Made by a program: the position numbers and the translations under genes
The notes under the pieces: generated by a model
Told to the model about the DNA's origin: nothing
Database searches by the model: none
Seen by the model: only the letters and a program-made list of their open reading frames with translations
Origin: a virus
Direction: 5' to 3' (one strand)
Length of the DNA: 28,903 bases
IMG/VR virus record: IMGVR_UViG_3300048061_000798
Location: 1 to 28,903 of that record
Shown here: one piece after another, positions 16,101-22,016 of the stretch
How positions within the stretch are numbered: the stretch's first letter is position 1
Layout of the letters: each line of letters opens with the position of its first letter

Positions 16101-16972
16101 TCATTCGTTGCTAGGTTGAGGACGTATTCTGTAGTAGCAATTTTATCTGATCTATCACCAAGTAAAGGTGTGATGGAACGCGGGAATGCTCCTGCCGCAC
16201 CTGTTTCCAAATACTGAAAATCTGTTGGGGTGCTTACCCTATAACCAATGTGTTTAAAGTTTACAGTTCCATTTGCTTCAATGCCATCTTTGTGTTCTGG
16301 TGCTAAAGGTCCTGTAGTTCCTGTACTAACTGCTTGATATACGTTGGAAACTGAATATCTATATTGATCTTTTTGTACAATAACATTGGCAGCCCAAGGC
16401 GTGCCAGTGCCATTCATAAATGTTTTGAGGTTTGGTGCCCTCATGTCCAAATCTGGAGTAACAAAGTTCTCAATATCCAGATTTAAAATTCTTGCTGTAT
16501 CAGAAATGATAGATGTTGATGTTCTGATAGCACCATTAATGTCAAGTTCAAACTCAACAGTATCAAGAAAAGCAGTTGCTGCAGCACCAGAACCGTTTCC
16601 TCCTGTAAAAATTATGTTTGGAGCAGATGTATATCCAGTACCAGGATCATTAACGACAACAGATGTAACTCTACCATTAAAAATAGAAGCAGATGCTTGA
16701 GCTTGTGTACCACCGGCAGGAGGAGCGTCAACTACAACTAATGGAACTTGATTATATCCAGATCCACCTTGATCTACATCAATATTATTTACTCTTTGGC
16801 CAGTTCTATTAATACCTACACGAGGAAGACCACTAAGGGGGTCTTTCTGAAGGCGCATGACTTCTTGCTCATTTGCCCCAGAACCAACTCTAATTGTAGC
16901 TTCATTATCACCGATGAGTTTAGGGTTTACGCCCCTAATTTTTTCTTTATCGGAATTAATATGAAAACTCAT
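7139..16972 (-). CDS. Giant modular tail fibre-like structural protein
   Basis: This 3277-aa protein (about 340 kDa) is the largest in the window. In order I see: an N-terminal module with VGINRTGQRVNNI (about 50-65); two GxGY repeat units (60-135); a beta-helix start GGRIYVSQQIGSDLNDGRSA (about 292); a helical repeat region with CxxDI..L..LVRDL..G.NH units (about 780-1150); the beta-helix end with DGYTQLVSVFVIFCQDGVFC (about 1430); an ERLALEGALAGDIAIQDNSD fibre motif (about 1765); more GxGY units (about 1840-1920 and 2115-2190); DADLLDGQQGNYYLNG (about 2260); WNAGN (about 2645); LKTGDTMTGGLTI (about 2695); and a beta-rich C-terminus. These are trunk motifs of phage tail fibres. It lies in the position of T4 genes 10-12/wac. 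It is probably a distal baseplate or long-fibre component; exact T4 equivalence is unclear. Confidence 0.78.
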   Translation of the reverse strand: MSFHINSDKEKIRGVNPKLIGDNEATIRVGSGANEQEVMRLQKDPLSGLPRVGINRTGQRVNNIDVDQGGSGYNQVPLVVVDAPPAGGTQAQASASIFNGRVTSVVVNDPGTGYTSAPNIIFTGGNGSGAAATAFLDTVEFELDINGAIRTSTSIISDTARILNLDIENFVTPDLDMRAPNLKTFMNGTGTPWAANVIVQKDQYRYSVSNVYQAVSTGTTGPLAPEHKDGIEANGTVNFKHIGYRVSTPTDFQYLETGAAGAFPRSITPLLGDRSDKIATTEYVLNLATNDVGGRIYVSQQIGSDLNDGRSAVNPVRTIKKAAQEAWKTPGVKETLIVSGGNYVEDNPISLPPDCSVVGDNLRLVIVRPGNVGKHIFKFGDKNYVTGVTYRDKIDSNGDPTGTWDFAMVFDDKQRIVIDNEVNGDFGVEFPVGHQVFGPDRFRISFQNNTGLALLQSGVQLLGLNTGARANSSGVSFTSSTGANAFVAGTIDVTLASGSFIEGDQYSYITSAAVGGAISQTISGTSGENTLRFTTDPSTDLPVNNVVFLDDTDNSSFTSGFYQVSVVNNGNAPTYWDVTFVPILGAVGWDSILSDSTITINSASPTSNTLDSTNLKSIRAEGEVVSYDEDIISTLPITRLDFSLQGDPSIATGGFQSDIYGDAEDIGGVVVYTSALVGRTNFHEFKEGQEIILENLPTSGPDLSFLNGKQRIYKVLEDADGRARRFVIPKKVPSLSTANFSPSEFAVVKSYSKSVTLSLLNSPNKFALAIPAERRYQDACQLIRNNRDYIAEEVVGIINEQFSKDYFAVYNLDAVNNTFDIYLGPTDHINTYVSGGTVTFGGTSYAISNFVYDNATTGVATITTTAAAIAALSEDDVVKLADILISCSAGQKIYPSYSSPTSGNNTGTDGDEQCKQDVIHFLNALVRDLEFGSNHNIIEAASKYIIDGKITFIEDEIIQNARAIEYARELAIYAMCNWRIKNRTLSDPLYTTKYATSTRYTDLTIVNTTAGTPACDDVRSAIDTLAYLWSDVITNDASGTYLDAAYLIAKNADLIADEALIKTEAAYPTLNLSDIRQRKCRRDIKIVLKGLVRDLVLGGNHGVVSAAESYFSGAVLSGIPEAQLDETRYAFQQVKDLAIAAMRNWTDGNILATTPSTATYAPNTGVFTVTFPNPAAAPVANQDRIAFAEGAITFSCAHGSGGNDASPYRTDANFGQSFLITNVSNNSGNTIVTANVGVGGSNTDAHTFASALTGGTKIIYAPYPTTSLIPQFEDWSILEDSANPSCAAIASAITTAITTFDSILEYASDAVNGAAPGSIAQTFGTLYETNSLLTYPTSFINDFGNNRMAVRGVYDDYPIIEASPYTQNASVISFRGGSGAEVDGDKVKQPNCPFPGLEPDGTASFPNQGKSMVAAAFTIVSFGGTGYKVINDGYTQLVSVFVIFCQDGVFCDTGGYASITNSATNFGTFALRGTGFRKDAYEFDAGIVNVVSQTPTGRTILTVGNIGREPLEHYIVKIDGYRNADPDKEFFVESVSGVTVGPPFSAILTIDDGIGNGLTLIEEATGNTVSGLTALQQALTPSASANATIRLHRPSIVNSSSHTWEFAGSGTNYLALPENGGTKVEANEQVSENYGRVYVSGTDELGDFKVGTFARIENRTGNITFTGTVTISEVEFLKLKGGDVVVTGFDNSNTLGGANATDSKLPTQKAVKDYITNSLGPYINKPYSTNAVPRALVELTDSGKISLDQIPALRPFSIFTIVNETERLALEGALAGDIAIQDNSDVADGTPQSFILNNDLSSLFLGFAVDASLAFNIGDVFTGSPSTGRIQSTEYREGVLYKINITEGGSGYTVAPTVTISGGNPSAGSVPATATCTIANGEVVTITVTENASYVGGLGYTTQPIITIAAPPGAGTQATATAFTESRLYGNIVNQIKMLDTDTFDDTSTPANSINILRVVNTSSSLISNWVSLSSEAVGVGSLTGPGVISTTLLGSEAANSFSFLRGDQSYAKVVQSLKGAETRYFARLFSQASLGSSSFIFQGLSGVLKGHSISDSISGVVADTTVNGVIVVGNLTTVSFNNPIDATIAAGTVIEFGRGSSPLVFDSTNTGGEFVDSVVIANPGTGFTDGQYFDVALDAPAGLNGNNLRANIIVGENGQNGQVTTVTVTNAGDGYTQDFQVTPNPSVIGAGSNLVLLAKVATTQKQFANISLDIQRVSDLTISQDLFGTIGVARYKKSQFNIGNEGNGSISIKMGPDSGLDADLLDGQQGNYYLNGAFFVDSSINPDKLASGTYGIDISGRSTNTLRVDTGISNPNANPAPSDAVQGVTLQTLFNSSNGLLSAYPSVDTGNQNSAKHLVMTLRNGETGGDATYGGVRQLAFANNDRIYFRGSGDAVSNYNSWFELWTSGNQGISSGMDSDKLDNKEGVWYQDGWNIKENTIFETRLPTWRSSTKFRDKVEVSSYAGPETYYRIFVRQNLDVDPGGDFEATKTIDIYNINKQSVGDFVITATGQNVDLNDSSNTYTMLTGRLSSGGNIDSAVYLGYAGDEREFEQFEIFDDNTVQYAELGNNSGTGYLRLGRYDGIAATQPYIYFNSSQSQAVDNNGDPTYNSAIIADGGDASEGSGSLEFKVVDENELKVNNNIIWNAGNVAFNSTNVASTLSLKSAVMRDTSGNFTAGTITAGIIGAASLNVLKTGDTMTGGLTITGNNNIIIQGTGTLSVGGNTTITADLTVNSGVLYVNSTNDTVNIGQTADANPVKFNVYAALGADEFDTAAALSSQISLYQSSVYNQVDTGESGIVLQHGASAAAQWGISTHRTSADVGELIIRTRTATATSAVRLKISNGGSITPGATNDQDLGSNSLKWANVYSQIATIKNSTRIGDGTSNTEADLQLRGGAAGAGGGRGFRIGSNIGGGADLLEIYASQSNGGVDWKSLASPNSLPPALAIQGTNNRVGINTNIFAGTDTSVTPNVNRDYILNVQGDMNLNGQFYQNNEEFVTSRWTEAVNQEDIYRLSKVGIGPESDSVIAPQKELVVGGDIEIANGQFKGDNTLTGGSQWFSPGYFGVDKSVVLDPTETYGAVKYRRVNPGEYYWWLLIVSPVTATTYTTVYGAKIKSPPGGTIGEILEFDFDSATGIIGTPNLTTGGVYYLAWLSGDGGSGGSPSGSIFADATVSGEIDFVQINSSPTSGNVYDCAGNTDTGDSIHIQLLPAKASLFANGFEQWTDSYGMFKKCKQTIDETVVVQNGEYIVSFGELTIGAGKEVTIENGGNWTIQ
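10400..10630 (-). repeat. GxGY repeat units in the giant fibre protein, third set
   Basis: This encodes VIANPGTGFTDGQYFDVALD and VTVTNAGDGYTQDFQVTPN. It is the same module as at 11205-11455 and 16565-16800 in this gene, and in the 1431-aa and the right-hand giant genes. Confidence 0.6.
11205..11455 (-). repeat. GxGY repeat units in the giant fibre protein, second set
   Basis: This encodes INITEGGSGYTVAPTVTISG and GGLGYTTQPIITIAAPPGAG, about 35-40 residues each. The pattern is a Gly-x-Gly-Tyr turn, a short strand, a Gly/Ala-rich stretch and another strand. Confidence 0.65.
13510..14645 (-). repeat. Cys-containing helical repeat region in the giant fibre protein
   Basis: Successive helical units share the plan 'CxxDI(I/V)xxLxxLVRDLxxGxNHxxxxAAxxY'. 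Examples are EQCKQDVIHFLNALVRDLEF with GSNHNIIEAASKYI (about 14130-14240), and KCRRDIKIVLKGLVRDLVLG with GNHGVVSAAESYF (about 13645-13740). A partial unit is ACQLIRNNRDYIAEEVVGII at the start. The helices interrupt an otherwise beta-rich fibre. Function is unknown. Confidence 0.65.
16565..16800 (-). repeat. GxGY repeat units in the giant fibre protein, first set
   Basis: This encodes IDVDQGGSGYNQVPLVVVDA and VVNDPGTGYTSAPNIIFTGG, ending GSGAAATAF. The unit APPAGGTQAQASA here closely resembles APPGAGTQATATA in the second set, which suggests intragenic duplication. Confidence 0.68.
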
Positions 16973-17007
16973 GGCGCTGTCGTATCCTTGACTTTTTTCC
17001 TATGATA

Positions 17008-17015
17008 TATTTAGC
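17008..17015 (-). promoter_or_regulatory. Weak late-promoter candidate GCTAAATA upstream of the giant gene
   Basis: The minus strand reads GCTAAATATA, two mismatches from TATAAATA but sharing the CTAAATATA core with the candidate at 1515-1522. It sits in the only gap (44 bp) before the 3277-aa gene, about 36 nt from its ATG. An AAGGA sequence near 16986-16990 is a possible but distant ribosome-binding site. Confidence 0.35.
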
Positions 17016-17016
17016 A

Positions 17017-17517
17017 CTAAGCCCAAGCAATACTTATAACTTCTGTGGATACCGCCCATTTAATTGTTTGCACTGTTCCTGATCTTACAGTCGAATAACT
17101 AAAACGATTGGTCGCTGTGAATGGTTGTATAGACCAAGATTCGCCCCCAGGGACATCGTGCTTGATAATCGTTAACATACTGGAAAGAACTGTAGTTGCT
17201 CCTGCGGGACCACAAAATACAACACTTTCTATTTTTCCTGAGTAAACTACTCCAGAAGGATTGACTCCAAGAAAATGACCGGTGATAAAATTAACTGTAT
17301 TATTCTGAATAATAATTTGAGTCCCAACATCATCTAATTCTAGGGTTGCAGTATTTACTCCTCTCAGAATATAATTTGTTGTTTTGCTATCTTGAAAAAA
17401 TGCATTCTTCATCTCAATTGAATTGAGAGACATCGCATTATGCCCCTCATCAATATGAACTGTTTCGTCTACAGAATATCCACCAAGGGATTCAAATTTT
17501 TGTATGTTTGTCGGCAT
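17017..17517 (-). CDS. Putative virion protein, unknown function
   Basis: This 166-aa protein (ATG at 17517) has no family I recognise. It looks like an all-beta protein. It opens with MPTNIQKFESLGGYSVDETV and continues with alternating hydrophobic strands (TATLELDDVGTQIIIQNNTV; SGVVYSGKIESVVFCGPAGA). It ends with a strand-rich TVRSGTVQTIKWAVSTEVIS region and a final AWA. No signal peptide or membrane segment is seen. It has a good ribosome-binding site (CAGGAAA, about 10 nt before the ATG, inside the end of the preceding gene), follows the 1431-aa gene by 1 nt and precedes the giant fibre gene. A small fibre- or baseplate-associated virion component is likely from position and fold class only. 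Confidence 0.7.
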   Translation of the reverse strand: MPTNIQKFESLGGYSVDETVHIDEGHNAMSLNSIEMKNAFFQDSKTTNYILRGVNTATLELDDVGTQIIIQNNTVNFITGHFLGVNPSGVVYSGKIESVVFCGPAGATTVLSSMLTIIKHDVPGGESWSIQPFTATNRFSYSTVRSGTVQTIKWAVSTEVISIAWA

Positions 17518-17518
17518 T

Positions 17519-20500
17519 TTATTTAATTTCCTGAATTAATACGGTTACATTAATAATATCAGCAACAGTGTGATCATCAGTTAATTCTATTGTAATTCTA
17601 GTTTCAGAAGATGCAGTAAAATCAAATGTTGCTGTATACTGATCTGCTGAAGTATTTAACGATCCATATTCATTATGAAAAATATCCACACCATTATCTA
17701 TAACTGAATACTCGGTCATAGATTTTTTCCCGGAGTCTGATTTAGACATAACGGTTACTTTACATCCAGTTGAACTACTTGGATATAAAACTACAGATGA
17801 AGATTCTAATCCACCTTTATCTAATGTAAAAGTTGCTGTTCTTAGTTTATAATCAGCAAGTTCAAATTCTTTTAGTTCACCGTCAAAAATTTTAACACCA
17901 TTAAAAGATCCTGTTCCAAATGTTGTATTGAGATATACATCACCTTGATTATCTAATCTTAATACAGGATCAACATTTAAACCAGATGACAATCCAAGAT
18001 CTAAGTATTGTTTTGTTGTGCTAATAAATGTAGAATTTACATCAGTGTTATCAATAGTGGTTGCATTAGAACTTAAAGTTAATGTTTGAGTATCAAGAGA
18101 AAGACTAGTACCACCAGATGTTGTTATAGTATCAATATTGGTAAAGTCAAGAACAGTTTCTGTTAGTTGTAATGTGTTCGAGTTATTGTTGTAAAAATAA
18201 AGAATATTTTCATTTGCTGCAGGAGAAGTTTCGGGAATAATATACGTATTTCCATCAACGTCCCTAACTCCACCAAGAGAAGACCAGTTGGCACCACTAT
18301 ATCCTTCAAACTGAAGATTGTCAGTATTAAATCTGATAGAACCAGGTCCAGCAGGTGCAATAGATTTTTGATTGTCGTTTCCAGCAGGAATTCTGAAGTG
18401 TGTTACAGAATTTACAATTACTTGTTTACCTGCGTTTGGTTGGATAATTAAATCTTGTACTTGAGTTGAAATTGTATTGTCATCTAATTTTAATTCTTGT
18501 CCGATAATTATAGGACAATCTTTATTAGGACCTACTCTAATTTCATCTACTTCATTAAAAATTAGTTCCGATACTGCTGTTTGAGAAAATGTTAGTTGTG
18601 CGCTTCCACTATTAGCGACACCCGATAAATGAATTGGTTCTGTTCCTTGACCACCCGTTGTTCCTGAAGATGTTACCTCATATAAATTGTTTCTGTACTT
18701 AATGTAAGATCCAATTACAACTGGAGTATTTGATGTAAAATTATTAAAACTTGGAATACCTAATTTTGGGGAAGATAATGTTTTTACTGCTTGGAATTGT
18801 AATTGATCTGTTGTTAACTTTAGGGTATTAGAATTGTCATTATAGAACCACAATGTATTGTCATTTGCTCCAGCAGTAAGTTCTGCTAAAATATAAGTAT
18901 TGCCATCAATATCTCTAACACCACCTAAAGAAGACCAAGAAGATGTGGAAGCACTATAACCTTCATACTGACTATTGTCTGTATTGAATCGTATAGCACC
19001 ATTTTCAGCAACACCGGATCCAGGTCTACCTGATGTATCCCCAACAGGAACTACTAGAGCAGATAAAGAATCAATTTTTGTAACTTTGTTGGATGCTGGT
19101 TTTAAAACAAGATTATTTCCAGAAGTGGATATAATTTCATTGTTTCTTATTGTAATTTTATCATTAACATTTAAATCTGATAATATTTTTACATCACCAG
19201 AAGTTTCAATATTTCCAGAAGAACTTTCAATTGAGAATAAATTACCAACGTTAAAGAATACTGAAGTTATATCAACATCATATCCAGAAGAATTAATTGC
19301 AAAATTACTAGAAGAATTGATTGTGTTAATACTTGCAACAGAACCAGCAATATTAGGAGCAGTTAAAAGAGTAGGAACGGTTAGTGTACCAACTTCACCT
19401 GTAGTTACTGAAATCTCATTACTTGTTAGTTTTTTGTTATCAATACTAATAGAAACTATATTTGATGATTCAACATCTGATAGCGTAATAGTAAATCCTG
19501 ATCCAAAAACTTTTGGGTTGTTTAAGTCTATGGTTATTTGTGCTTCATTATTATCATCTCCACCCATGTCTGGGTGGACTGCACAATAATAATATAAAGG
19601 CGAAGGTGTAGATGCAGTTGGCGTAATTTGACTATATCCAGATTCGTATACTACGTTATCTGTATAAGCATATCCAGAAAAATCTAGATCAGCAGAACCA
19701 GATGAATCTGGAACTTTTGTTAAAGTAATATTAAATGAGTCAACAATACTTTCTACAAGTGTATCCGAACCAATAGTTCCAGCACCTTGTCCTCCACTTG
19801 CAGTACTAGTAACAATCATACCAACAAGAATTCCTGTTGTGCTCGTGAGAGTTACTGTTGTACTATTAGTATCTAAAGTTGTTGACATTCCAGTAATACT
19901 ACTGGGTGTGTGAGTTCCGTCTCTAAATTGGGAAAATCTAAATGGGTGCGATGTATTTTGGGGATTGTTAAATTTGTAAGTGCTTCCAGCATAAAATACA
20001 AAATCTGGATGATATTGAACTCCTGATCCACTATCGACAAAATATTCATTTCTACCGCTAAAAGTGTTGACAGTATATACAGTTGCTGGAACTCCAACTT
20101 TTGCAACTGTGCTAGCATCATTAATATTACCTGTATCTGCACATACCAAAGACGTGATATTTCCAATAGCAGATCTAATCGCCAAAACTTCAGCCGCGGA
20201 TCCATCATCAGAAACACCACTTACAGTAATTTCTACATTATCTGCAGGAGTTGATCCACCAACAGAAGCACCCAGAAATGTAATTACTTCATCTTGGGCA
20301 TATCCCACGCCACCCGCAGTTATTGTAGCTGAAGAAATATCACCACTAAATCCTCTTTCTATACTAAACACAGCATTAACACCAGAACCAGATGTTGTTC
20401 CTGTTAAATTTGCGTAAGTATTATTTGCTTCTGCGGCAATAGTTGTTTGTGTTGTAATGGAAGTGGATTGAATAACTCCACCTGGAATATACAAAGAATC

Positions 20501-21814
20501 ACCAACTGATATGAAAGAAGTAGGAACAGTCCCATTAAAAGTAATAGTTGCAGTTGCGGAAACACTTACTTGATATTCTACTGGTTGAACTAAATCAAAT
20601 GACGATACTGTAAGTGTATCACCTTTAGCATATCCACTACCACCATTAGATACTCCTACTGTATCTACTGCTCCAACTTTATCAATAAGAAAAGCGAAAG
20701 ATGTGCTAGGTGATCCATATGCTGGAGAAAAGTTTAAAACTGCTGATCCACTAGTATCTGGATTTCCCGATAATGTAATTGTTGTTCCATTTTTTTCAAA
20801 GACTGTTATACTTCCGCCAAGACCACCAATTAAAACACCAGATCCAGAAACTTGTGTTACAACATAATTAACTTGAATTGCATCTGCTTGAGATTGCGTT
20901 ACAGTAATATCTGTAGTTGCATTATCCAAAGTACATGATACACCAAGAACTGCTCCTGGCAAAGTTAACGTATCATTTACAAGATATCCAGTTCCTTTTT
21001 CTGAAAATTGAAATGATGATTCGTCAACTGTGCCGGGATTACTAGTAATAGTAAAACTAAATCCCCCACCGGATCCTCCAAGATCTGCATTACTGACAGA
21101 AAGAATATCTCCATTTTGATATCCTACACCAGAATTTGAAATAGTAACTCCAGTTACTTCACCCGCATTTACATTACAACCAAATGTTGCTCCCGATCCG
21201 TTTCCCCCAGTAAATGGAACATCACTATAGAGACCATCCGAGTATGAAGATCCTGCATTTGTAACATCACCTTCAATATCAATAACTTGAAAATTTATAG
21301 TTGCTCCAATTCCATTTCCACCAGATACTGGAATTGCCGCATATGAACCCGGAATAAAACCTGTTCCATAGTTAGTGATAGATCCCGTAAATGATTCAAT
21401 TGAGATGTTGATTAATCCATTAATTCCAGAACCGCCAATAACAGAAACATTGGAATACGTTCCCGGATCGTAATTGTCTCCGCTATTATTGATAGTTATA
21501 AATGAACTTGATATTTCATTCTTAACAAAATTAACATCGTTAAAAAATTTGTTATCTTGATTGTTAAAAGTAGCAATAAGTTTGGTGTTTGAAATTACAC
21601 CAATTGTTTTTGATTCTGGTCTAAAAAAACCAGTATCGTCATCATTTGTAAAAGCCAAAGACGGAACTGTTTTAGTACCATCTCCTAGTTTTAAATTGCC
21701 CGTAGCAAGATCACTGCCACCAGCAGTAACATTAAAAATTTGAGAACCAATTTCATTAATTTTGACCCTTTGTTTTTCAAAGGTATCAGTTCTAGCGACA
21801 TTAATTGCTGGCAT
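17519..21814 (-). CDS. Modular fibre-like virion protein with cupredoxin-like motif
   Basis: This 1431-aa protein opens with MPAINVARTDTFEKQRVKIN and the fibre motif TNDDDTGFFRPESKTIGVIS (about 56-75). Residues about 105-300 hold four or more GxGY repeat units (SGGNGIGATINFQV and similar), and two more lie at about 390 and 500. At 600-755 is a cupredoxin-like domain: FYAGSTYKFNNPQNTSHPF with H623, then LYYYCAVHPDMGG with C744, H747 and M750, the spacing of a type-1 copper site. Two copies of an 'IRFNTDN..(F/Y)EGY..WSSLGGVRD(V/I)DGNTYI' module follow (about 940-980 and 1160-1195), then a beta-rich C-terminus. Its first 14 nt overlap the preceding 68-aa gene, with AGAGAG as ribosome-binding site. 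It is probably a virion fibre or whisker-like protein; the exact role is unknown. Confidence 0.76.
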   Translation of the reverse strand: MPAINVARTDTFEKQRVKINEIGSQIFNVTAGGSDLATGNLKLGDGTKTVPSLAFTNDDDTGFFRPESKTIGVISNTKLIATFNNQDNKFFNDVNFVKNEISSSFITINNSGDNYDPGTYSNVSVIGGSGINGLINISIESFTGSITNYGTGFIPGSYAAIPVSGGNGIGATINFQVIDIEGDVTNAGSSYSDGLYSDVPFTGGNGSGATFGCNVNAGEVTGVTISNSGVGYQNGDILSVSNADLGGSGGGFSFTITSNPGTVDESSFQFSEKGTGYLVNDTLTLPGAVLGVSCTLDNATTDITVTQSQADAIQVNYVVTQVSGSGVLIGGLGGSITVFEKNGTTITLSGNPDTSGSAVLNFSPAYGSPSTSFAFLIDKVGAVDTVGVSNGGSGYAKGDTLTVSSFDLVQPVEYQVSVSATATITFNGTVPTSFISVGDSLYIPGGVIQSTSITTQTTIAAEANNTYANLTGTTSGSGVNAVFSIERGFSGDISSATITAGGVGYAQDEVITFLGASVGGSTPADNVEITVSGVSDDGSAAEVLAIRSAIGNITSLVCADTGNINDASTVAKVGVPATVYTVNTFSGRNEYFVDSGSGVQYHPDFVFYAGSTYKFNNPQNTSHPFRFSQFRDGTHTPSSITGMSTTLDTNSTTVTLTSTTGILVGMIVTSTASGGQGAGTIGSDTLVESIVDSFNITLTKVPDSSGSADLDFSGYAYTDNVVYESGYSQITPTASTPSPLYYYCAVHPDMGGDDNNEAQITIDLNNPKVFGSGFTITLSDVESSNIVSISIDNKKLTSNEISVTTGEVGTLTVPTLLTAPNIAGSVASINTINSSSNFAINSSGYDVDITSVFFNVGNLFSIESSSGNIETSGDVKILSDLNVNDKITIRNNEIISTSGNNLVLKPASNKVTKIDSLSALVVPVGDTSGRPGSGVAENGAIRFNTDNSQYEGYSASTSSWSSLGGVRDIDGNTYILAELTAGANDNTLWFYNDNSNTLKLTTDQLQFQAVKTLSSPKLGIPSFNNFTSNTPVVIGSYIKYRNNLYEVTSSGTTGGQGTEPIHLSGVANSGSAQLTFSQTAVSELIFNEVDEIRVGPNKDCPIIIGQELKLDDNTISTQVQDLIIQPNAGKQVIVNSVTHFRIPAGNDNQKSIAPAGPGSIRFNTDNLQFEGYSGANWSSLGGVRDVDGNTYIIPETSPAANENILYFYNNNSNTLQLTETVLDFTNIDTITTSGGTSLSLDTQTLTLSSNATTIDNTDVNSTFISTTKQYLDLGLSSGLNVDPVLRLDNQGDVYLNTTFGTGSFNGVKIFDGELKEFELADYKLRTATFTLDKGGLESSSVVLYPSSSTGCKVTVMSKSDSGKKSMTEYSVIDNGVDIFHNEYGSLNTSADQYTATFDFTASSETRITIELTDDHTVADIINVTVLIQEIK
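18175..18345 (-). repeat. Internal fibre module, second copy
   Basis: This encodes GSIRFNTDNLQFEGYSGANW, SSLGGVRDVDGNTYI and a following FYNNNSNTLQL. It is a diverged duplicate of the module about 660 bp to the right (18825-19010), similar at both protein and DNA level. Related short versions occur at the N-termini of the two glycine-rich proteins. Confidence 0.7.
18825..19010 (-). repeat. Internal fibre module, first copy
   Basis: This encodes GAIRFNTDNSQYEGYSAS, SSLGGVRDIDGNTYI and LWFYNDNSNTLKL. It pairs with the copy at 18175-18345, so about 220 residues of this protein appear to be a tandem duplication. Confidence 0.7.
19559..20050 (-). other. Cupredoxin-like domain with split copper-site motif
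   Basis: The region runs from the FVFYAGSTYKF strand to the C-x2-H-x2-M loop. H623 is encoded at 19946-19948, C744 at 19583-19585, H747 at 19574-19576 and M750 at 19565-19567. About 230 bp between the two halves encode a different beta module (TTVTLTSTTGILVGMIV ... DSSGSADLDFSG). The ligand set matches type-1 copper sites; actual copper binding is inferred. Confidence 0.6.
20940..21500 (-). repeat. Tandem GxGY repeat units in the 1431-aa protein
   Basis: At least five consecutive units of about 30-38 residues occur here: NNSGDNYDPGTYSNVSVIGG, NYGTGFIPGSYAAIPVSGG, NAGSSYSDGLYSDVPFTGG, NSGVGYQNGDILSVSNADLG and KGTGYLVNDTLTLPGAVLG. Further units lie near 20600-20660 and 20270-20330. They probably build a beta-solenoid-like shaft. 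Confidence 0.7.
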
Positions 21815-22007
21815 TTTTTATTAACTCTCTAAGTAGGAATTTAATTTCAGAGACTTCATCCTTCAACATATTTATGTCGTCCAACGCGGAATTCAGCTGT
21901 CGCTGCTTGCGTCTTGCTTGGATAGCAGAATCGCTGTGATTGACTATGGCACCTGAGGTCTCGTCTCTGACAAGACCATCATGCCCTTTGACTTTAATAT
22001 AACCCAT
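21801..22007 (-). CDS. Small coiled-coil phage protein
   Basis: This 68-aa protein has a look I associate with short proteins encoded among cyanophage tail genes. The N-terminus is MGYIKVKGHDGLVRDETSGA. A basic stretch ARRKQRQLNSALDDI (about 31-45) leads into a C-terminal helix MLKDEVSEIKFLLRELIKNA with heptad spacing, probably a di- or trimeric coiled coil. It starts at ATG 22007, 9 nt after the large protein's stop, and its last 14 nt overlap the start of the 1431-aa gene, so translation is probably coupled. It may be an assembly factor or trimerisation helper for the neighbouring fibre proteins; this is inferred from position and coiled coil only. Confidence 0.74.
   Translation of the reverse strand: MGYIKVKGHDGLVRDETSGAIVNHSDSAIQARRKQRQLNSALDDINMLKDEVSEIKFLLRELIKNASN
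21869..21876 (-). promoter_or_regulatory. Candidate late promoter CATAAATA upstream of the 1431-aa gene
   Basis: The minus strand has the same octamer CATAAATA as at 1133-1140, about 55 nt upstream of the ATG at 21814. It lies within the 68-aa coding sequence (codons for DINM). It would give the fibre gene its own late start. Because the octamer arises by chance every few kb in A+T-rich DNA, confidence is modest. Confidence 0.42.
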
Positions 22008-22016
22008 ACGCGGAAA

